A DNA stretch of 64,000 nucleotides from CAVRTM01 sp963696105 (GCA_963696105.1 CAVOIP010000005.1:558001-622000); one strand, 5' to 3'. Positions 8,241 through 16,792 are shown, numbered from the stretch's first letter. Program-made: numbers and translations. The notes: generated by a model not told the origin, from the sequence alone.

Positions 8241-9862
8241 TCAGTGGCCGTGGCCGTGGCCGTGGCCGGCACCTGCGCTGCCGGCTCCTCCACGACCTTC
8301 TTCTCCACGACGAGGGTGTCGGTGGTGAGGACCATCGAGGCGATCGACGCGGCGTTGCGCAGCGCCGAGCGGGTGACCTTGACCGGGTCGATGACGCCGG
8401 CCTTGAGCAGGTCGCCGTACTCACCGGTCGCGGCGTTGAGGCCGTTGCCGACCTCGAGCTCGCCGACCTTGGACACCGCGACGTAGCCCTCGAGCCCGGC
8501 GTTCTCGGCGATCCAGCGCAGCGGCTCGGCCGCGGCCTTGCGCACGATGTTGACGCCGGTCGCCTCGTCGCCCTCGAGCTTGAGGTCGTCGAGCACGCGG
8601 ACGGCGTGGATGAGCGCCGAGCCGCCACCGGCGACGATGCCCTCCTCGATCGCCGCGCGGGTCGCCGAGATGGCGTCCTCGATGCGGTGCTTCTTCTCCT
8701 TGAGCTCGACCTCGGTGTCGGCGCCGACCTTGATGACGCAGACGCCGCCGGAGAGCTTGGCAAGGCGCTCCTGGAGCTTCTCGCGGTCCCAGTCGGAGTC
8801 GGTCCGCTCGATCTCGGCCTTGATCTGGCCCACGCGGCCCTGCACCTCGGCCTGGTCGCCGACACCGTCGACGATGGTCGTGTCGTCCTTGGTGATGACG
8901 ATGCGGCGGGCCTGGCCCAGCACGTCGAGGTCGACGCCGTCGAGCTTGAGGCCGACCTCCTCGCTGATGACCTGGCCACCGGTCAGGACGGCGATGTCGC
9001 CGAGCATGGCCTTGCGACGGTCACCGAAGCCGGGGGCCTTGACGGCCACGGCGTTGATCTTCGCGCGGATCTTGTTGACCACCAGGGTGGACAGCGCCTC
9101 GCCGTCGACGTCCTCGGCGATGATCAGCAGCGGCTTGCCGGACTGCACGACCTTCTCCAGGAGCGGCAGCAGGTCGGCGACGGCCGAGATCTTGCCCTGG
9201 CTGATCAGCACGTAGGCGTCCTCGAGGACGGCCTCCATGCGCTCGGGGTCGGTGACGAAGTACGGCGAGAGGTAGCCCTTGTCGAACTGCATGCCCTCGG
9301 TGAAGTCGAGGTCCATGGCGGTCGACTGCGACTCCTCGACGGTGATGACACCGTCCTTGCCGACCTTGTCGAACGCCTCGGCGATGAGCTCGCCGATGGT
9401 GGTGTCCTGCGCGGAGAGCGAGGCGACCTGGGCGATCTCGTCCTTGCCCTCGAGCTCGCGGGCGTTGTCCAGCAGCCGGGCGTTGACGGCCTCGACGGCC
9501 TGGTCGATGCCGCGCTTGAGGCTGGACGGCGCGGCGCCGGCGGCGACGTTGCGCAGGCCCTCGTGGACCATGGCCTGGGCGAGGACGGTCGCGGTCGTGG
9601 TGCCGTCACCGGCGACGTCGTTGGTCTTGGTCGCGACCTCCTTGGCGAGCTGGGCGCCGAGGTTCTCGTAGGGGTCCTCGAGCTCGACCTCACGGGCGAT
9701 GGTCACGCCGTCGTTGGTGATGGTGGGGGCGCCCCACTTCTTGTCGATGACGACGTTGCGGCCCTTCGGGCCGAGCGTCACCTTGACCGCGTCGGCGAGC
9801 GCGTTGACGCCCCGCTCGAGCGACTTGCGGGCGTCGTCGTCGAATTCCAGCGTCTTGGCCAT
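8241..9862 (-). CDS. groEL: Chaperonin GroEL (GroEL1 type, His-Gly tail), 3' frameshift
   Basis: The 60-kDa chaperonin subunit that folds proteins with ATP and GroES. Starting at MAKTLEFDDDAR, it shows KVTLGPKGRNV, the ATP loop GDGTTTATVLA, EDVDGEAL, and the VAGGGSAL block, all intact. Near 8272 the frame slips: the reading frame leads into a long Thr/Ala/Pro-rich tail with no similarity, while one base away it reads AGAGHGHGHGHGH (shown as 13 residues) and stops at 8241. Adding one C at the plus-strand CTGCGCTG near 8275 restores a normal 540-residue protein with the His-rich tail of actinobacterial GroEL1. It lies downstream of groES with an intercistronic hairpin between them. Confidence 0.93.
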
Positions 9863-9952
9863 GAAATTCCTTACCTGTGAACGTGTGGCGGACCAGCTGC
9901 GTCGCCGCGGCGGGGAAGAGGCCGGCGGGTCGCGCGGTCCTTCGTGAATGAG

Positions 9953-9993
9953 CGCGCCCCGGCACGCACCTTGATGGGCGTTGCCGGGGCGCG
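9953..9993 (-). promoter_or_regulatory. Intercistronic hairpin between groES and groEL
   Basis: A perfect 12-base stem (9953-9964 with 9982-9993, core GCGCCCCGGCA) with a 17-base loop lies in the 152-base gap. No U-run follows on the minus strand, so it is more likely an RNA-processing or stability element, or a partial attenuator, than a full terminator. Confidence 0.5.
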
Positions 9994-10014
9994 TCACACG
10001 GGCTGAGCCCTGAC

Positions 10015-10311
10015 TTACTTGGTGACGACCGCGAGGACGTCGCGCGCGGAGAGGATGAGGTACTCCTCGCCGTCGTACTTGACCTCGGTGCCGCCGTACT
10101 TGCTGTAGATGACCTTGTCACCGACAGCGACGTCGAGCGGAACGCGGTTGCCGTTGTCGTCGATGCGGCCGGGACCGATCGCCAGGACCTCGCCCTCCTG
10201 GGGCTTCTCCTTGGCGGTGTCCGGGATGACGAGACCGGAAGCCGTGGTCTGCTCGGCCTCCACGGACTTGACGACAATGCGGTCTTCGAGCGGCTTGATG
10301 GAAACCGACAC
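10015..10311 (-). CDS. groES: Co-chaperonin GroES
   Basis: A 98-residue subunit that caps the GroEL cavity. IKPLEDRIVVK, the mobile loop region EAEQTTASGLVIPDTAKEKPQ (key part ASGLVIPD), VGDKVIYSKYGGTEV and EEYLILSARDVLA are standard. The start is GTG 10311, set by AGGGGAGG about six bases upstream. Transcription comes from a promoter beside two CIRCE operators (10417-10443 and 10463-10489), so HrcA-type heat control of groES-groEL is expected. Confidence 0.95.
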   Translation of the reverse strand: MSVSIKPLEDRIVVKSVEAEQTTASGLVIPDTAKEKPQEGEVLAIGPGRIDDNGNRVPLDVAVGDKVIYSKYGGTEVKYDGEEYLILSARDVLAVVTK

Positions 10312-10416
10312 GGTGGGACCTCCCCTTCGGGACAGTCGAGATGCGGACAGAGTGGTACTACGTCTGGTGCAACCGCCGAGCACGCCGCCGTCGCGGGGAT
10401 CGGCATGCCTTTCCGG

Positions 10417-10443
10417 TTGGCACTTGCGCAAGGCGAGTGCTAA
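10417..10443 (-). promoter_or_regulatory. CIRCE operator (proximal)
   Basis: TTGGCACTT-N9-GAGTGCTAA matches the consensus TTAGCACTC-N9-GAGTGCTAA at 16 of 18 positions. It is the HrcA site nearest groES. Confidence 0.9.
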
Positions 10444-10462
10444 CGAGAATCTAGGTCTCCGG

Positions 10463-10489
10463 TTAGCACTCGGTCAACTCGAGTGCCAA
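10463..10489 (-). promoter_or_regulatory. CIRCE operator (distal)
   Basis: TTAGCACTC-N9-GAGTGCCAA matches at 17 of 18 positions. The two CIRCE centres are 46 bases apart. This copy ends 37 bases from the divergent methyltransferase start, so it may also affect that gene. Confidence 0.9.
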
Positions 10490-10526
10490 AACCCGCCCCG
10501 GGCCCGGGTACGCAAGGATGGCCCCC

Positions 10527-11753
10527 ATGGATGTTCGGACCCTGGAGCGCCTGGTCTCGGGCGAGGGGTGGGGACTGCTGCAGTCCCTGCCGCCGTACGA
10601 CGAGGCCTCCGCCATGGGGCTCGCCTCACGGCTGCGGTCGGCCGGCTTCGACGCCGACCTGGTCGCCGCAGCGCTGACCCAGTCCCGGCTGCGTGCGCGG
10701 GCGGTCGGCAAGTTCGGCGAGTTCGCCGGCGGCATGATCTTCACGGCCGACGGGCTCGAGCAGGCCACGCGCCTGGAGGTCGCCGCCCAGCACGCCCAAC
10801 GCTTCCGCGCCGCCGGGGTGCGCCACGTGTTCGACCTCGGCTGCGGCATCGGCGCCGACGCGATGGCGCTCGCCGGGCTCGACCTGCAGGTCAGGGCCCT
10901 CGACGCCGACGAGGTGACGGCCGCGGTGGCGGGGGTCAACCTGCGGCACTGGCCGGGCGCGACCACGACGACCGGGCGCGCGGAGGATGTCCACCTGCCC
11001 AGCGGGGAGGGCGCCCGGCACACCGGCGCGTGGCTGGACCCGGCGCGTCGTACCCCCGGGGTGGCCGACGCCCGCGGGCGCACCCGAAGAGTCTTCAGCC
11101 TCGAGGCGATCTCGCCGTCGTGGGCCACGGTGCAGCGCATCGCCCGTGACCTCCCGGCCACCGGCGCCAAGCTCAGCCCGTCGTTTCCCCACGCCGCGGT
11201 GCCGCCCGGTGTCGAGGCGCAGTGGACCTCGTACGCCGGTGAGGTGCTGGAGTGCGCCGTGTGGTGGGGCCCGCTCGCGCAGCGCAAGGGGCGCAGCGCC
11301 ATGGTCCTGCGCCCCGGCGGCGGCACCGCCATGGTCAGCGAGGCCGACGTCCAGGGACCCCCGCCGACGGCGGGCGGCCTGGCGCAGGTGGGGGCATGGC
11401 TGTACGAGCCGGACCGGGCGGTGATCCGGGCCGGGCTGACCGGGGCGCTCACCGCCGCGACCGGCGGGGTCGAGCTGGCCTCGGGCGTCGGCTACGTCGC
11501 CGCCGACCAGCCGGTCGAGCTGCCGTGGGCGCGTCGCTACTCCGTGACCGAGGCGATGCCGCTCAACGTCAAGGCGCTGCGGGCGTGGCTGCGCGACCGT
11601 GGCGTGGGGCGCCTGACGGTGAAGAAGCGCGGCGTGAGCATCGACGCGGACGCGCTCCGGCGCCAGCTGCGCCTCTCGGGCGACCTCGAGCTCACCGTCG
11701 TCCTCACCCGGGTGGCCTCCCAGCAGGTGTGCCTTGTCGTCCGCCCGGCCTGA
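10527..11753 (+). CDS. Class I SAM methyltransferase with THUMP-like C-terminal domain
   Basis: About 408 residues. The N-terminal 95 residues are helical. A Rossmann methyltransferase core follows with the SAM loop VFDLGCGIGADAMALAG near residue 103 and DPARRT as the catalytic-loop equivalent. The C-terminal 80 residues (LKALRAWLRDRGVGRLTVKKRG, key part VGRLTVKKRG) resemble the THUMP-like domain attached to this family. An rRNA or tRNA base substrate is likely but not shown. ATG 10527 is preferred because AAGGA (10512-10516) is well spaced for it; ATG 10518 is in frame but too close. It is divergent from groES. Confidence 0.75.
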   Translation: MDVRTLERLVSGEGWGLLQSLPPYDEASAMGLASRLRSAGFDADLVAAALTQSRLRARAVGKFGEFAGGMIFTADGLEQATRLEVAAQHAQRFRAAGVRHVFDLGCGIGADAMALAGLDLQVRALDADEVTAAVAGVNLRHWPGATTTTGRAEDVHLPSGEGARHTGAWLDPARRTPGVADARGRTRRVFSLEAISPSWATVQRIARDLPATGAKLSPSFPHAAVPPGVEAQWTSYAGEVLECAVWWGPLAQRKGRSAMVLRPGGGTAMVSEADVQGPPPTAGGLAQVGAWLYEPDRAVIRAGLTGALTAATGGVELASGVGYVAADQPVELPWARRYSVTEAMPLNVKALRAWLRDRGVGRLTVKKRGVSIDADALRRQLRLSGDLELTVVLTRVASQQVCLVVRPA

Positions 11754-11757
11754 CCCG

Positions 11758-12285
11758 GTGGCGGACGTCGAGGTGCGGCGCGCACGGCCCGGCGAGCACG
11801 ACCGGGTCGGCGAGCTCACCGTCCGGGCCTACGTCGCCGACGCGATCCTGCCCGAGGGCGCCGCCTACCTGGGCGAGCTGGCCCGGGCAAGGCACCGAGC
11901 CGAGCACACCGACCTGCTCGTGGCGGTCGACCCGGGCACCGGGGACGTGCTGGGGACCGTGTCGTTCGTCCGGGCCGGCAGCGCGTACGCCGAGCTGGCG
12001 CGCACCGGCGAGGCGGAGTTCCGGATGCTCGCGGTCGACCCGGCGGCGCGCGGCCGAGGGGTGGCCGCCCTCCTGGTCCGGGCCTGCCTGGACCGGGCCC
12101 GCGCGGCCGGGGCCACACGCGTGGTGATCTGCTCCAGCACCCGGATGCACGCGGCGCACCGCCTCTACGAGCGGCTCGGCTTCACCCGCCTGCCCGCCCT
12201 CGACTGGTCCCCCAGCGAGGGCGTCCAGCTCCTCGGCTACACCCACGACCTCACCGACCTCCGCCCTCCTTCCCCGCAAACCTAG
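11758..12285 (+). CDS. GNAT-family N-acetyltransferase
   Basis: A 175-residue single GNAT domain. FRMLAVDPAARGRGVAALLV carries the acetyl-CoA loop (R-G-R-G-V-A), and HRLYERLGFTRL is the conserved last motif. The substrate is unknown. GTG 11758 begins four bases after the methyltransferase stop, so the two are co-transcribed; TTG 11734 is an alternative in-frame start. The final residues P-Q-T and the TAG stop are encoded by a unit of the repeat array that begins at 12274. Confidence 0.75.
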   Translation: MADVEVRRARPGEHDRVGELTVRAYVADAILPEGAAYLGELARARHRAEHTDLLVAVDPGTGDVLGTVSFVRAGSAYAELARTGEAEFRMLAVDPAARGRGVAALLVRACLDRARAAGATRVVICSSTRMHAAHRLYERLGFTRLPALDWSPSEGVQLLGYTHDLTDLRPPSPQT

Positions 12286-12543
12286 GGTTCCTGTCCTCCG
12301 TGTCGGCGCAAACCTGGGGGTCCTGCGCCCCGAGCTTCCGCCGGCTCGCCGGTTCTCGTCCTGCACCACCCCGGGGTTCGTCGGCCGTTCCCGGCAGAAC
12401 CACCAGGTTTGCGGGCTCGGGACCGGCAGAACCACCAGGTTTGCGGGCCTGAACCGGACAGAACCCCTAGGTTTGCGGGACCGGGACCGGCAGAACCACC
12501 AGGTTTGCGGGACCGGGCCGGACAGAACCCCTAGGTCTGCGGG
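12274..12543. repeat. Inverted and tandem 23-24 base repeat array between convergent genes
   Basis: Five units in one direction start at 12393, 12425, 12456, 12489 and 12520 (spacing 31-33). They share the core AGAACC-CC(A/T)(A/G)-GGTTTGCGGG. Units 1, 2 and 4 have CCAGGTTTGCGGG; units 3 and 5 have CCTAGGTTTGCGGG or CCTAGGTCTGCGGG. Two units in the opposite direction lie at 12274-12296 (CCGCAAACCTAGG core) and 12306-12329. The two outermost units overlap the ends of the flanking convergent genes and supply both their stop codons through the palindrome CCTAGG. Spacers are 8 to 10 bases, far too short for CRISPR. Confidence 0.8.
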
Positions 12544-13535
12544 GGAAGGAGAGCGGAGCAACGGCGGACGCGGTCGCGCCACCACTGCTGCCGGTCGGGC
12601 GGGGCGGCCCAGCGCTGCAGCAGCTCCTCGTCAGCGGCAGGGGCCGCCACCTCGATCGCGCCACCTGCCGGGACCAGCGAGGGCGAGCAGACGTCCCCGG
12701 CCATGAGCTCGACGGTGGACAGGCCGCAGGCGTGGGGCAGCTCGGGCAGCGCCGCCGCGAGCGCCACGCCCGCCGCGATCCCGACCGAGGTGTCCAGCGC
12801 GCTCGAGACCACGGTCGGCAGCCCGCACTCGCGCGCGATCGCGAGCGCCGAGGTGACCCCGCCGAGCGGGGCGACCTTGACCACGACGATGTCGGCCGCC
12901 TCCTCGCGCACCACCCGCATCGGGTCGGACGCCTTGCGGATCGACTCGTCGGCGGCCACCGGGAGCTCGACCCCGCGACGGGCGAGGTCGACGCGCAACG
13001 CCGCCAGCTCCTCGACGGTCGCGCAGGGCTGTTCGGCGTACTCGAGGTCCCAGGCCGCGAGCCGCCGGAGGGCCTCGCTCGCCTCGTCCACATCCCACCC
13101 GCCGTTGGCGTCGACCCTGACCCGCGCGCCCGCCCCCATCACGTCGCGGACCGCCGCCACCCGGTCGATGTCGTCGGAGAGTGCCTGCCCCCGCTCGGCC
13201 ACCTTCACCTTGGCCGTGGCGCACCCGTCGTACCGGGACAGCACGGCGGCCACCTCGGAGGCGGGCACCGCGGGCACCGTGGCGTTGACCGGCACGGTAC
13301 GGCGCACCGGCGCCGGCCAGCCGGTCCACGCGGACTCCACCGCGGCCGCGAGCCAGCGCGCCGACTCCGCGTCGTCGTACTCCAGGAACGGGGAGAACTC
13401 GCCCCACCCGGCCGGGCCCCGCAGCAGGACGGCCTCGCGCACCACCACCCCGCGGAAGCGCACCCGCATCGGGATCTGCACCACCGAGACCGCGGCGAGC
13501 AGGTCGTCGAGGCCGGGCCGGTCGGTCGTCGCCAT
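12531..13535 (-). CDS. menC: o-Succinylbenzoate synthase
   Basis: Dehydrates SHCHC to o-succinylbenzoate in menaquinone synthesis. This 334-residue enolase-superfamily protein has the actinobacterial MenC pattern: K109-x-K111 (ATAKVKV), D142 in VDANGGW, E168 in EQPC, D196 in AADES, and K220 in VVVKVAPLGG. These give the metal ligands and the two catalytic lysines. ATG 13535 lies only 19 bases from the divergent menB start, so the two share a bidirectional promoter region. The gene ends with P-Q-T-TAG inside the repeat array, the same ending as the convergent GNAT gene. Confidence 0.92.
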   Translation of the reverse strand: MATTDRPGLDDLLAAVSVVQIPMRVRFRGVVVREAVLLRGPAGWGEFSPFLEYDDAESARWLAAAVESAWTGWPAPVRRTVPVNATVPAVPASEVAAVLSRYDGCATAKVKVAERGQALSDDIDRVAAVRDVMGAGARVRVDANGGWDVDEASEALRRLAAWDLEYAEQPCATVEELAALRVDLARRGVELPVAADESIRKASDPMRVVREEAADIVVVKVAPLGGVTSALAIARECGLPTVVSSALDTSVGIAAGVALAAALPELPHACGLSTVELMAGDVCSPSLVPAGGAIEVAAPAADEELLQRWAAPPDRQQWWRDRVRRCSALLPPQT

Positions 13536-13541
13536 GCGCCC

Positions 13542-13547
13542 TATCCT
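13542..13547 (+). promoter_or_regulatory. Leaderless -10 of menB
   Basis: TATCCT ends seven bases before GTG 13555. The same CCCTATCCTCG string precedes menE. Confidence 0.5.
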
Positions 13548-13554
13548 CGCTGAC

Positions 13555-14496
13555 GTGACCGATGCACCGAGCAGCAGCAGTCCGAGCGTCAGCGCCACCT
13601 TCGACCCCACAGCCTGGACCGAGGTCGAGGGGTTCGCCTTCACCGACATCACCTACCACCGGGCGGTCGACACCGGCGCGGTGCGGATCGCGTTCCACCG
13701 GCCGGAGGTCCGCAACGCCTTCCGGCCGCACACGGTCGACGAGCTCTACCGCGCGCTGGATCACGCCCGGATGACGCCCGACGTGGGCGCGGTGCTGCTC
13801 ACCGGCAACGGCCCGAGCGCCAAGGACGGCGGCTGGGCCTTCTGCTCCGGCGGCGACCAGCGCATCCGCGGCCGCAGCGGCTACCAGTACGCCGAGGGCG
13901 AGACCGCGGACACCGTCGACCAGGCCCGGGTCAGGGCCGCCGGCGGCCGGCTGCACATCCTGGAGGTGCAGCGGCTGATCCGCACGATGCCCAAGGTGGT
14001 CATCGCCGTCGTCAACGGCTGGGCGGCCGGCGGCGGGCACTCCCTGCACGTCGTCTGCGACCTCACGATCGCCAGCCGCGAGCACGCCCGGTTCAAGCAG
14101 ACCGACGCCGACGTCGGCTCGTTCGACGCCGGGTACGGCTCGGCGTACCTCGCCAAGATGGTCGGGCAGAAGAACGCCCGCGAGATCTTCTTCCTCGGCC
14201 GCACCTACTCCGCCGAGGACATGCAGCGGATGGGCGCGGTCAACATCGTCGCGGACCACGCCGACCTCGAGAGCGAGGCGTTGCAGGTGGCCCGCGAGAT
14301 CAACGCCAAGAGCCCCACCGCGCAGCGCATGCTCAAGTTCGCGTTCAACCTCACCGACGACGGCTTGATGGGCCAGCAGGTCTTCGCCGGCGAGGCCACC
14401 CGCCTCGCCTACATGACCGACGAGGCCGTCGAGGGCCGGGACGCCTTCCTGGAGAAGCGCGACCCCGACTGGAGCCCCTTCCCCTGGTACTTCTGA
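13555..14496 (+). CDS. menB: 1,4-Dihydroxy-2-naphthoyl-CoA synthase
   Basis: Closes the second ring of menaquinone from o-succinylbenzoyl-CoA (crotonase superfamily). The 313-residue protein shows RPEVRNAFRPHTVDELYRAL, the oxyanion segments CSGGDQRIRG and NGWAAGGGHSLHVVCD, TDADVGSFDAGYGSAYLAKMVG with the catalytic Asp, and the family C-terminus FLEKRDPDWSPFPWYF. It has an N-terminal extension of about 35 residues, as in other actinobacterial MenB. The GTG start is placed by the leaderless -10 and by divergence from menC. Confidence 0.95.
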   Translation: MTDAPSSSSPSVSATFDPTAWTEVEGFAFTDITYHRAVDTGAVRIAFHRPEVRNAFRPHTVDELYRALDHARMTPDVGAVLLTGNGPSAKDGGWAFCSGGDQRIRGRSGYQYAEGETADTVDQARVRAAGGRLHILEVQRLIRTMPKVVIAVVNGWAAGGGHSLHVVCDLTIASREHARFKQTDADVGSFDAGYGSAYLAKMVGQKNAREIFFLGRTYSAEDMQRMGAVNIVADHADLESEALQVAREINAKSPTAQRMLKFAFNLTDDGLMGQQVFAGEATRLAYMTDEAVEGRDAFLEKRDPDWSPFPWYF

Positions 14497-14526
14497 GCCT
14501 CCGCAGGCGCCGCGGGCTCGACGGCG

Positions 14527-15273
14527 TCAGTCCAGGACGCGGTGCACCTTGTAGTTGGACGCCTGGGCGCGCGGCCGGACCGTCATCCGGTCGATGTTGA
14601 CGTGCGCCGGCCGGGTGGCGACCCAGGCGACGCAGTCGGCGATGTCCTCTGAGGTGAGCGGCTCGGCGACCCCGGCGTAGACCGCGTCGGCCTTGTCCTG
14701 GTCGCCGCCGAAGCGGGTGAGCGCGAACCCCTCGGAGCGGACCATCCCGGGCGCGATCTCGCACACCCGCACGGGCGCGGCGACCAGCTCCAGCCGCAGC
14801 GTGTCGACGACCGAGCGGACCGCGAACTTGGCCGCGACGTAGCCGCCGCCACCCTCGTAGGCTGCCTGGCCCGCGGTCGAGCCGATCACGATGATCGTGC
14901 CCCCGCCGGCCACGAGCGCCGGCAGCAGCGCCTTGGTCACGGCGACGACACCGATGACGTTGGTCTCGTACATGGTCCGCCAGCCCTCGAGGTCCGCCTC
15001 GGCGACCGGGTCGGCGCCCAGCGCCCCGCCGGCGTTGTTCAGCAGCACGTCGCAGCGGTCGCCGACGGCTGCGGCCAGGGCCGCGACGTCGCGCGCGCTG
15101 GTGACGTCGCAGACCACCGCCCGGCCCCCGATCTCCTGGGCCAGGGCCTCGATCCGGTCTGCGCGCCGGGCGGCGCACACCACCTCGTAGCCCTCGGCGG
15201 CCAGCCGGCGCGCCGACGCCGCCCCGATGCCGCTGCTCGCTCCGGTCACCACTGCCACAGGTCGGGTCGTCAC
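14527..15273 (-). CDS. Short-chain dehydrogenase/reductase (YdfG-like)
   Basis: 248 residues. The cofactor motif TGASSGIG is near residues 10-17, NNAG near 85, and the catalytic Ser and YVAAK (Tyr-x-x-x-Lys) near 137-155. The end VNIDRMTVRPRAQASNYKVHRVLD (key part IDRMTVRP) is typical of the serine 3-dehydrogenase/malonic semialdehyde reductase-like SDR group that uses NADP. The substrate is not known. GTG 15273 has CATACT six bases upstream and diverges from menE. It converges on menB with a 30-base gap. Confidence 0.75.
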   Translation of the reverse strand: MTTRPVAVVTGASSGIGAASARRLAAEGYEVVCAARRADRIEALAQEIGGRAVVCDVTSARDVAALAAAVGDRCDVLLNNAGGALGADPVAEADLEGWRTMYETNVIGVVAVTKALLPALVAGGGTIIVIGSTAGQAAYEGGGGYVAAKFAVRSVVDTLRLELVAAPVRVCEIAPGMVRSEGFALTRFGGDQDKADAVYAGVAEPLTSEDIADCVAWVATRPAHVNIDRMTVRPRAQASNYKVHRVLD

Positions 15274-15303
15274 CCGGCCAGTATGGCGGCGCGGCGCGCG
15301 CCC

Positions 15304-15309
15304 TATCCT
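15304..15309 (+). promoter_or_regulatory. Leaderless -10 of menE
   Basis: TATCCT lies six bases before GTG 15316, within the same CCCTATCCTCG context seen at menB. Confidence 0.5.
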
Positions 15310-15315
15310 CGGCAG

Positions 15316-16524
15316 GTGGACCGCCGCCCGTTGCTGCCGCTGCCGGTGCCGGCGGGGGCCGACGCGCTGCAGGTCCGCGCCGCCCTGGCGCGAGCGCTCT
15401 CCGGCGCCGGGCCCGCCGTGGTCCCCCACGCCGCGGACAGCGCCCCCGCCGACCTGCCGGAGCCGGGCGCCGGCGACCTCCCCGACGGCCTCGCGCTCGT
15501 GGTCGGAACCTCGGGGTCCACCGGCACGCCCAAGCGGGCGCTGCTCACCGCCTCGGCGCTGCGGGCGTCGGCACGGGCCACCCACGACCGCGTCGGCGGC
15601 CCCGGCCAGTGGCTCCTGGCCATGCCGGCCCACCACATCGCCGGCCTGCAGGTGCTCCTGCGCTCGGTCGTGGCCGGCACCGAGCCGCGGGCGGTGGACA
15701 CCAGCGCCGGCTTCACCGTGGACGCCTTCGCCGCGGCCACCGCCTCCCTGGACGCCGCGGTCCCGCGCCACTACACCGCGCTGGTCCCCACCCAGCTGGT
15801 CCGCCTGCTGCAGGACCCCCGCGGCCGGGAAGCCCTGCAGCGGTACGACGCGGTGCTGCTCGGCGGCGCCGCAGCGCCGTCCGCCCTGCTGGCCGCAGCC
15901 GAGGCCGCGGCGGTACGCGTGCTGACGACGTACGGCATGAGCGAGACCGCCGGTGGCTGCGTGTACGACGGGGAGCCCCTCGGGTGCAGCCGCGTGCGGG
16001 TCGAGGCCGACGGGCGCATCCTGCTCGGCGGCGACACCCTCGCCTCGGGCTACCTCGGACGCGCCGACCTGACCGGCGCCGTCTTCGGCGTCGACGCGGA
16101 CGGGCAGCGATGGTTCCGCACCGACGATCGGGGATCCCTGCGGGCGGACGGCCGGCTCGTCGTGACCGGCCGGGTGGACGACGTCATCAACACCGGCGGG
16201 GTGAAGGTGGCCCCCCGCGAGGTCGAGGAGGCCCTGCTCAGCCACGTCCCCGGGGTCAGCGAGGCGGTGGTCGTGGGGACGCCGGACCCGCAGTGGGGGG
16301 AAGCGGTCGGCGCGGTGGTCGTCCTCGCGGAGGGCCGGGAAGCCCTCGCGGTCGGCGACGTGCGGACGGCCCTGCGTGGCGTCCTGCCCGGTCCGGCGCT
16401 GCCCCGCCGGGTCGTGGCCGTGGCCTCGATCCCGGTGCGGGGGCCCGGCAAGCCCGACCGGACGGAGATCCGGCGCATCCTCTCCCAGGGCGCAACGTAC
16501 GATCGACCTACGCCCCGGGACTGA
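15316..16524 (+). CDS. menE: o-Succinylbenzoate--CoA ligase
   Basis: Activates o-succinylbenzoate with ATP and CoA for MenB. A short, 402-residue member of the acyl-adenylate family: P-loop TSGSTGTPKRA at 65-75, LGGAAAP, TTYGMSETAGG (A5 motif), RTDDRG (A7) and GRVDDVINTGGVKV (A8), with the C-terminal Lys in GKPDR. The N-terminal part is reduced compared with long acyl-CoA ligases, as usual for actinobacterial MenE. menA follows after one small gene. Confidence 0.92.
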   Translation: MDRRPLLPLPVPAGADALQVRAALARALSGAGPAVVPHAADSAPADLPEPGAGDLPDGLALVVGTSGSTGTPKRALLTASALRASARATHDRVGGPGQWLLAMPAHHIAGLQVLLRSVVAGTEPRAVDTSAGFTVDAFAAATASLDAAVPRHYTALVPTQLVRLLQDPRGREALQRYDAVLLGGAAAPSALLAAAEAAAVRVLTTYGMSETAGGCVYDGEPLGCSRVRVEADGRILLGGDTLASGYLGRADLTGAVFGVDADGQRWFRTDDRGSLRADGRLVVTGRVDDVINTGGVKVAPREVEEALLSHVPGVSEAVVVGTPDPQWGEAVGAVVVLAEGREALAVGDVRTALRGVLPGPALPRRVVAVASIPVRGPGKPDRTEIRRILSQGATYDRPTPRD

Positions 16525-16534
16525 AGGAGGAGGG

Positions 16535-16792
16535 ATGCTGCGAGTGCTCCCCACCCTGCTCCTGCTGGTCCTGACGATCTACGCGCTGGTCGACTGCGTC
16601 CAGACCGAGGAGTCGCGCCAGCGCCACCTGCCCAAGGCGCTCTGGCTGCTGCTGATCCTGCTCTTCCCCCTCGTCGGGCCGATCGCCTGGTTCCTGGCCG
16701 GCCGCCCCGGGCCGGCCGGCGGTCGGGGCACGAACCGGTCGCCGTACCCGCGTGGCCCCGACGACGACCCCGACTTCCTCCGTAACCTGTGA
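16535..16792 (+). CDS. PLDc_N-domain small membrane protein
   Basis: An 85-residue protein with two hydrophobic helices (about 5-19 and 35-55). The Cys-Val-Gln and W-x-L-L...FPLVGPIAWFLAGRP pattern is that of the phospholipase D nuclease N-terminal domain (PF13396 type). The C-terminus is polar (RGPDDDPDF). AAGGAGGAGG sits directly before the ATG. It lies between menE and menA and is probably co-transcribed. The function is unknown; membrane anchoring or assembly is a guess. Confidence 0.75.
   Translation: MLRVLPTLLLLVLTIYALVDCVQTEESRQRHLPKALWLLLILLFPLVGPIAWFLAGRPGPAGGRGTNRSPYPRGPDDDPDFLRNL

Noticed and set aside
7679..9862. A GroEL fusion with a 190-residue C-terminal extension
   Set aside because: The extension appears only after the frameshift near 8275, reads through the terminator and the S4 gene on the opposite strand, and has no similarity to anything.
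8225..9880. A 551-codon open frame on the plus strand opposite groEL
   Set aside because: It is a GC-rich antisense shadow of groEL: no RBS, no family similarity and a composition dominated by Gly, Asp, Val and Leu.
12393..12543. CRISPR array
   Set aside because: Spacers are 8-10 bases and themselves repetitive, units differ from each other, two units are inverted, and no cas genes exist in the window.
14527..16554. A 675-codon minus-strand protein joining the SDR to an upstream Gly/Arg/Asp-rich region
   Set aside because: The upstream 425 codons are antisense to menE. The real SDR start is GTG 15273, supported by family length and a nearby -10.
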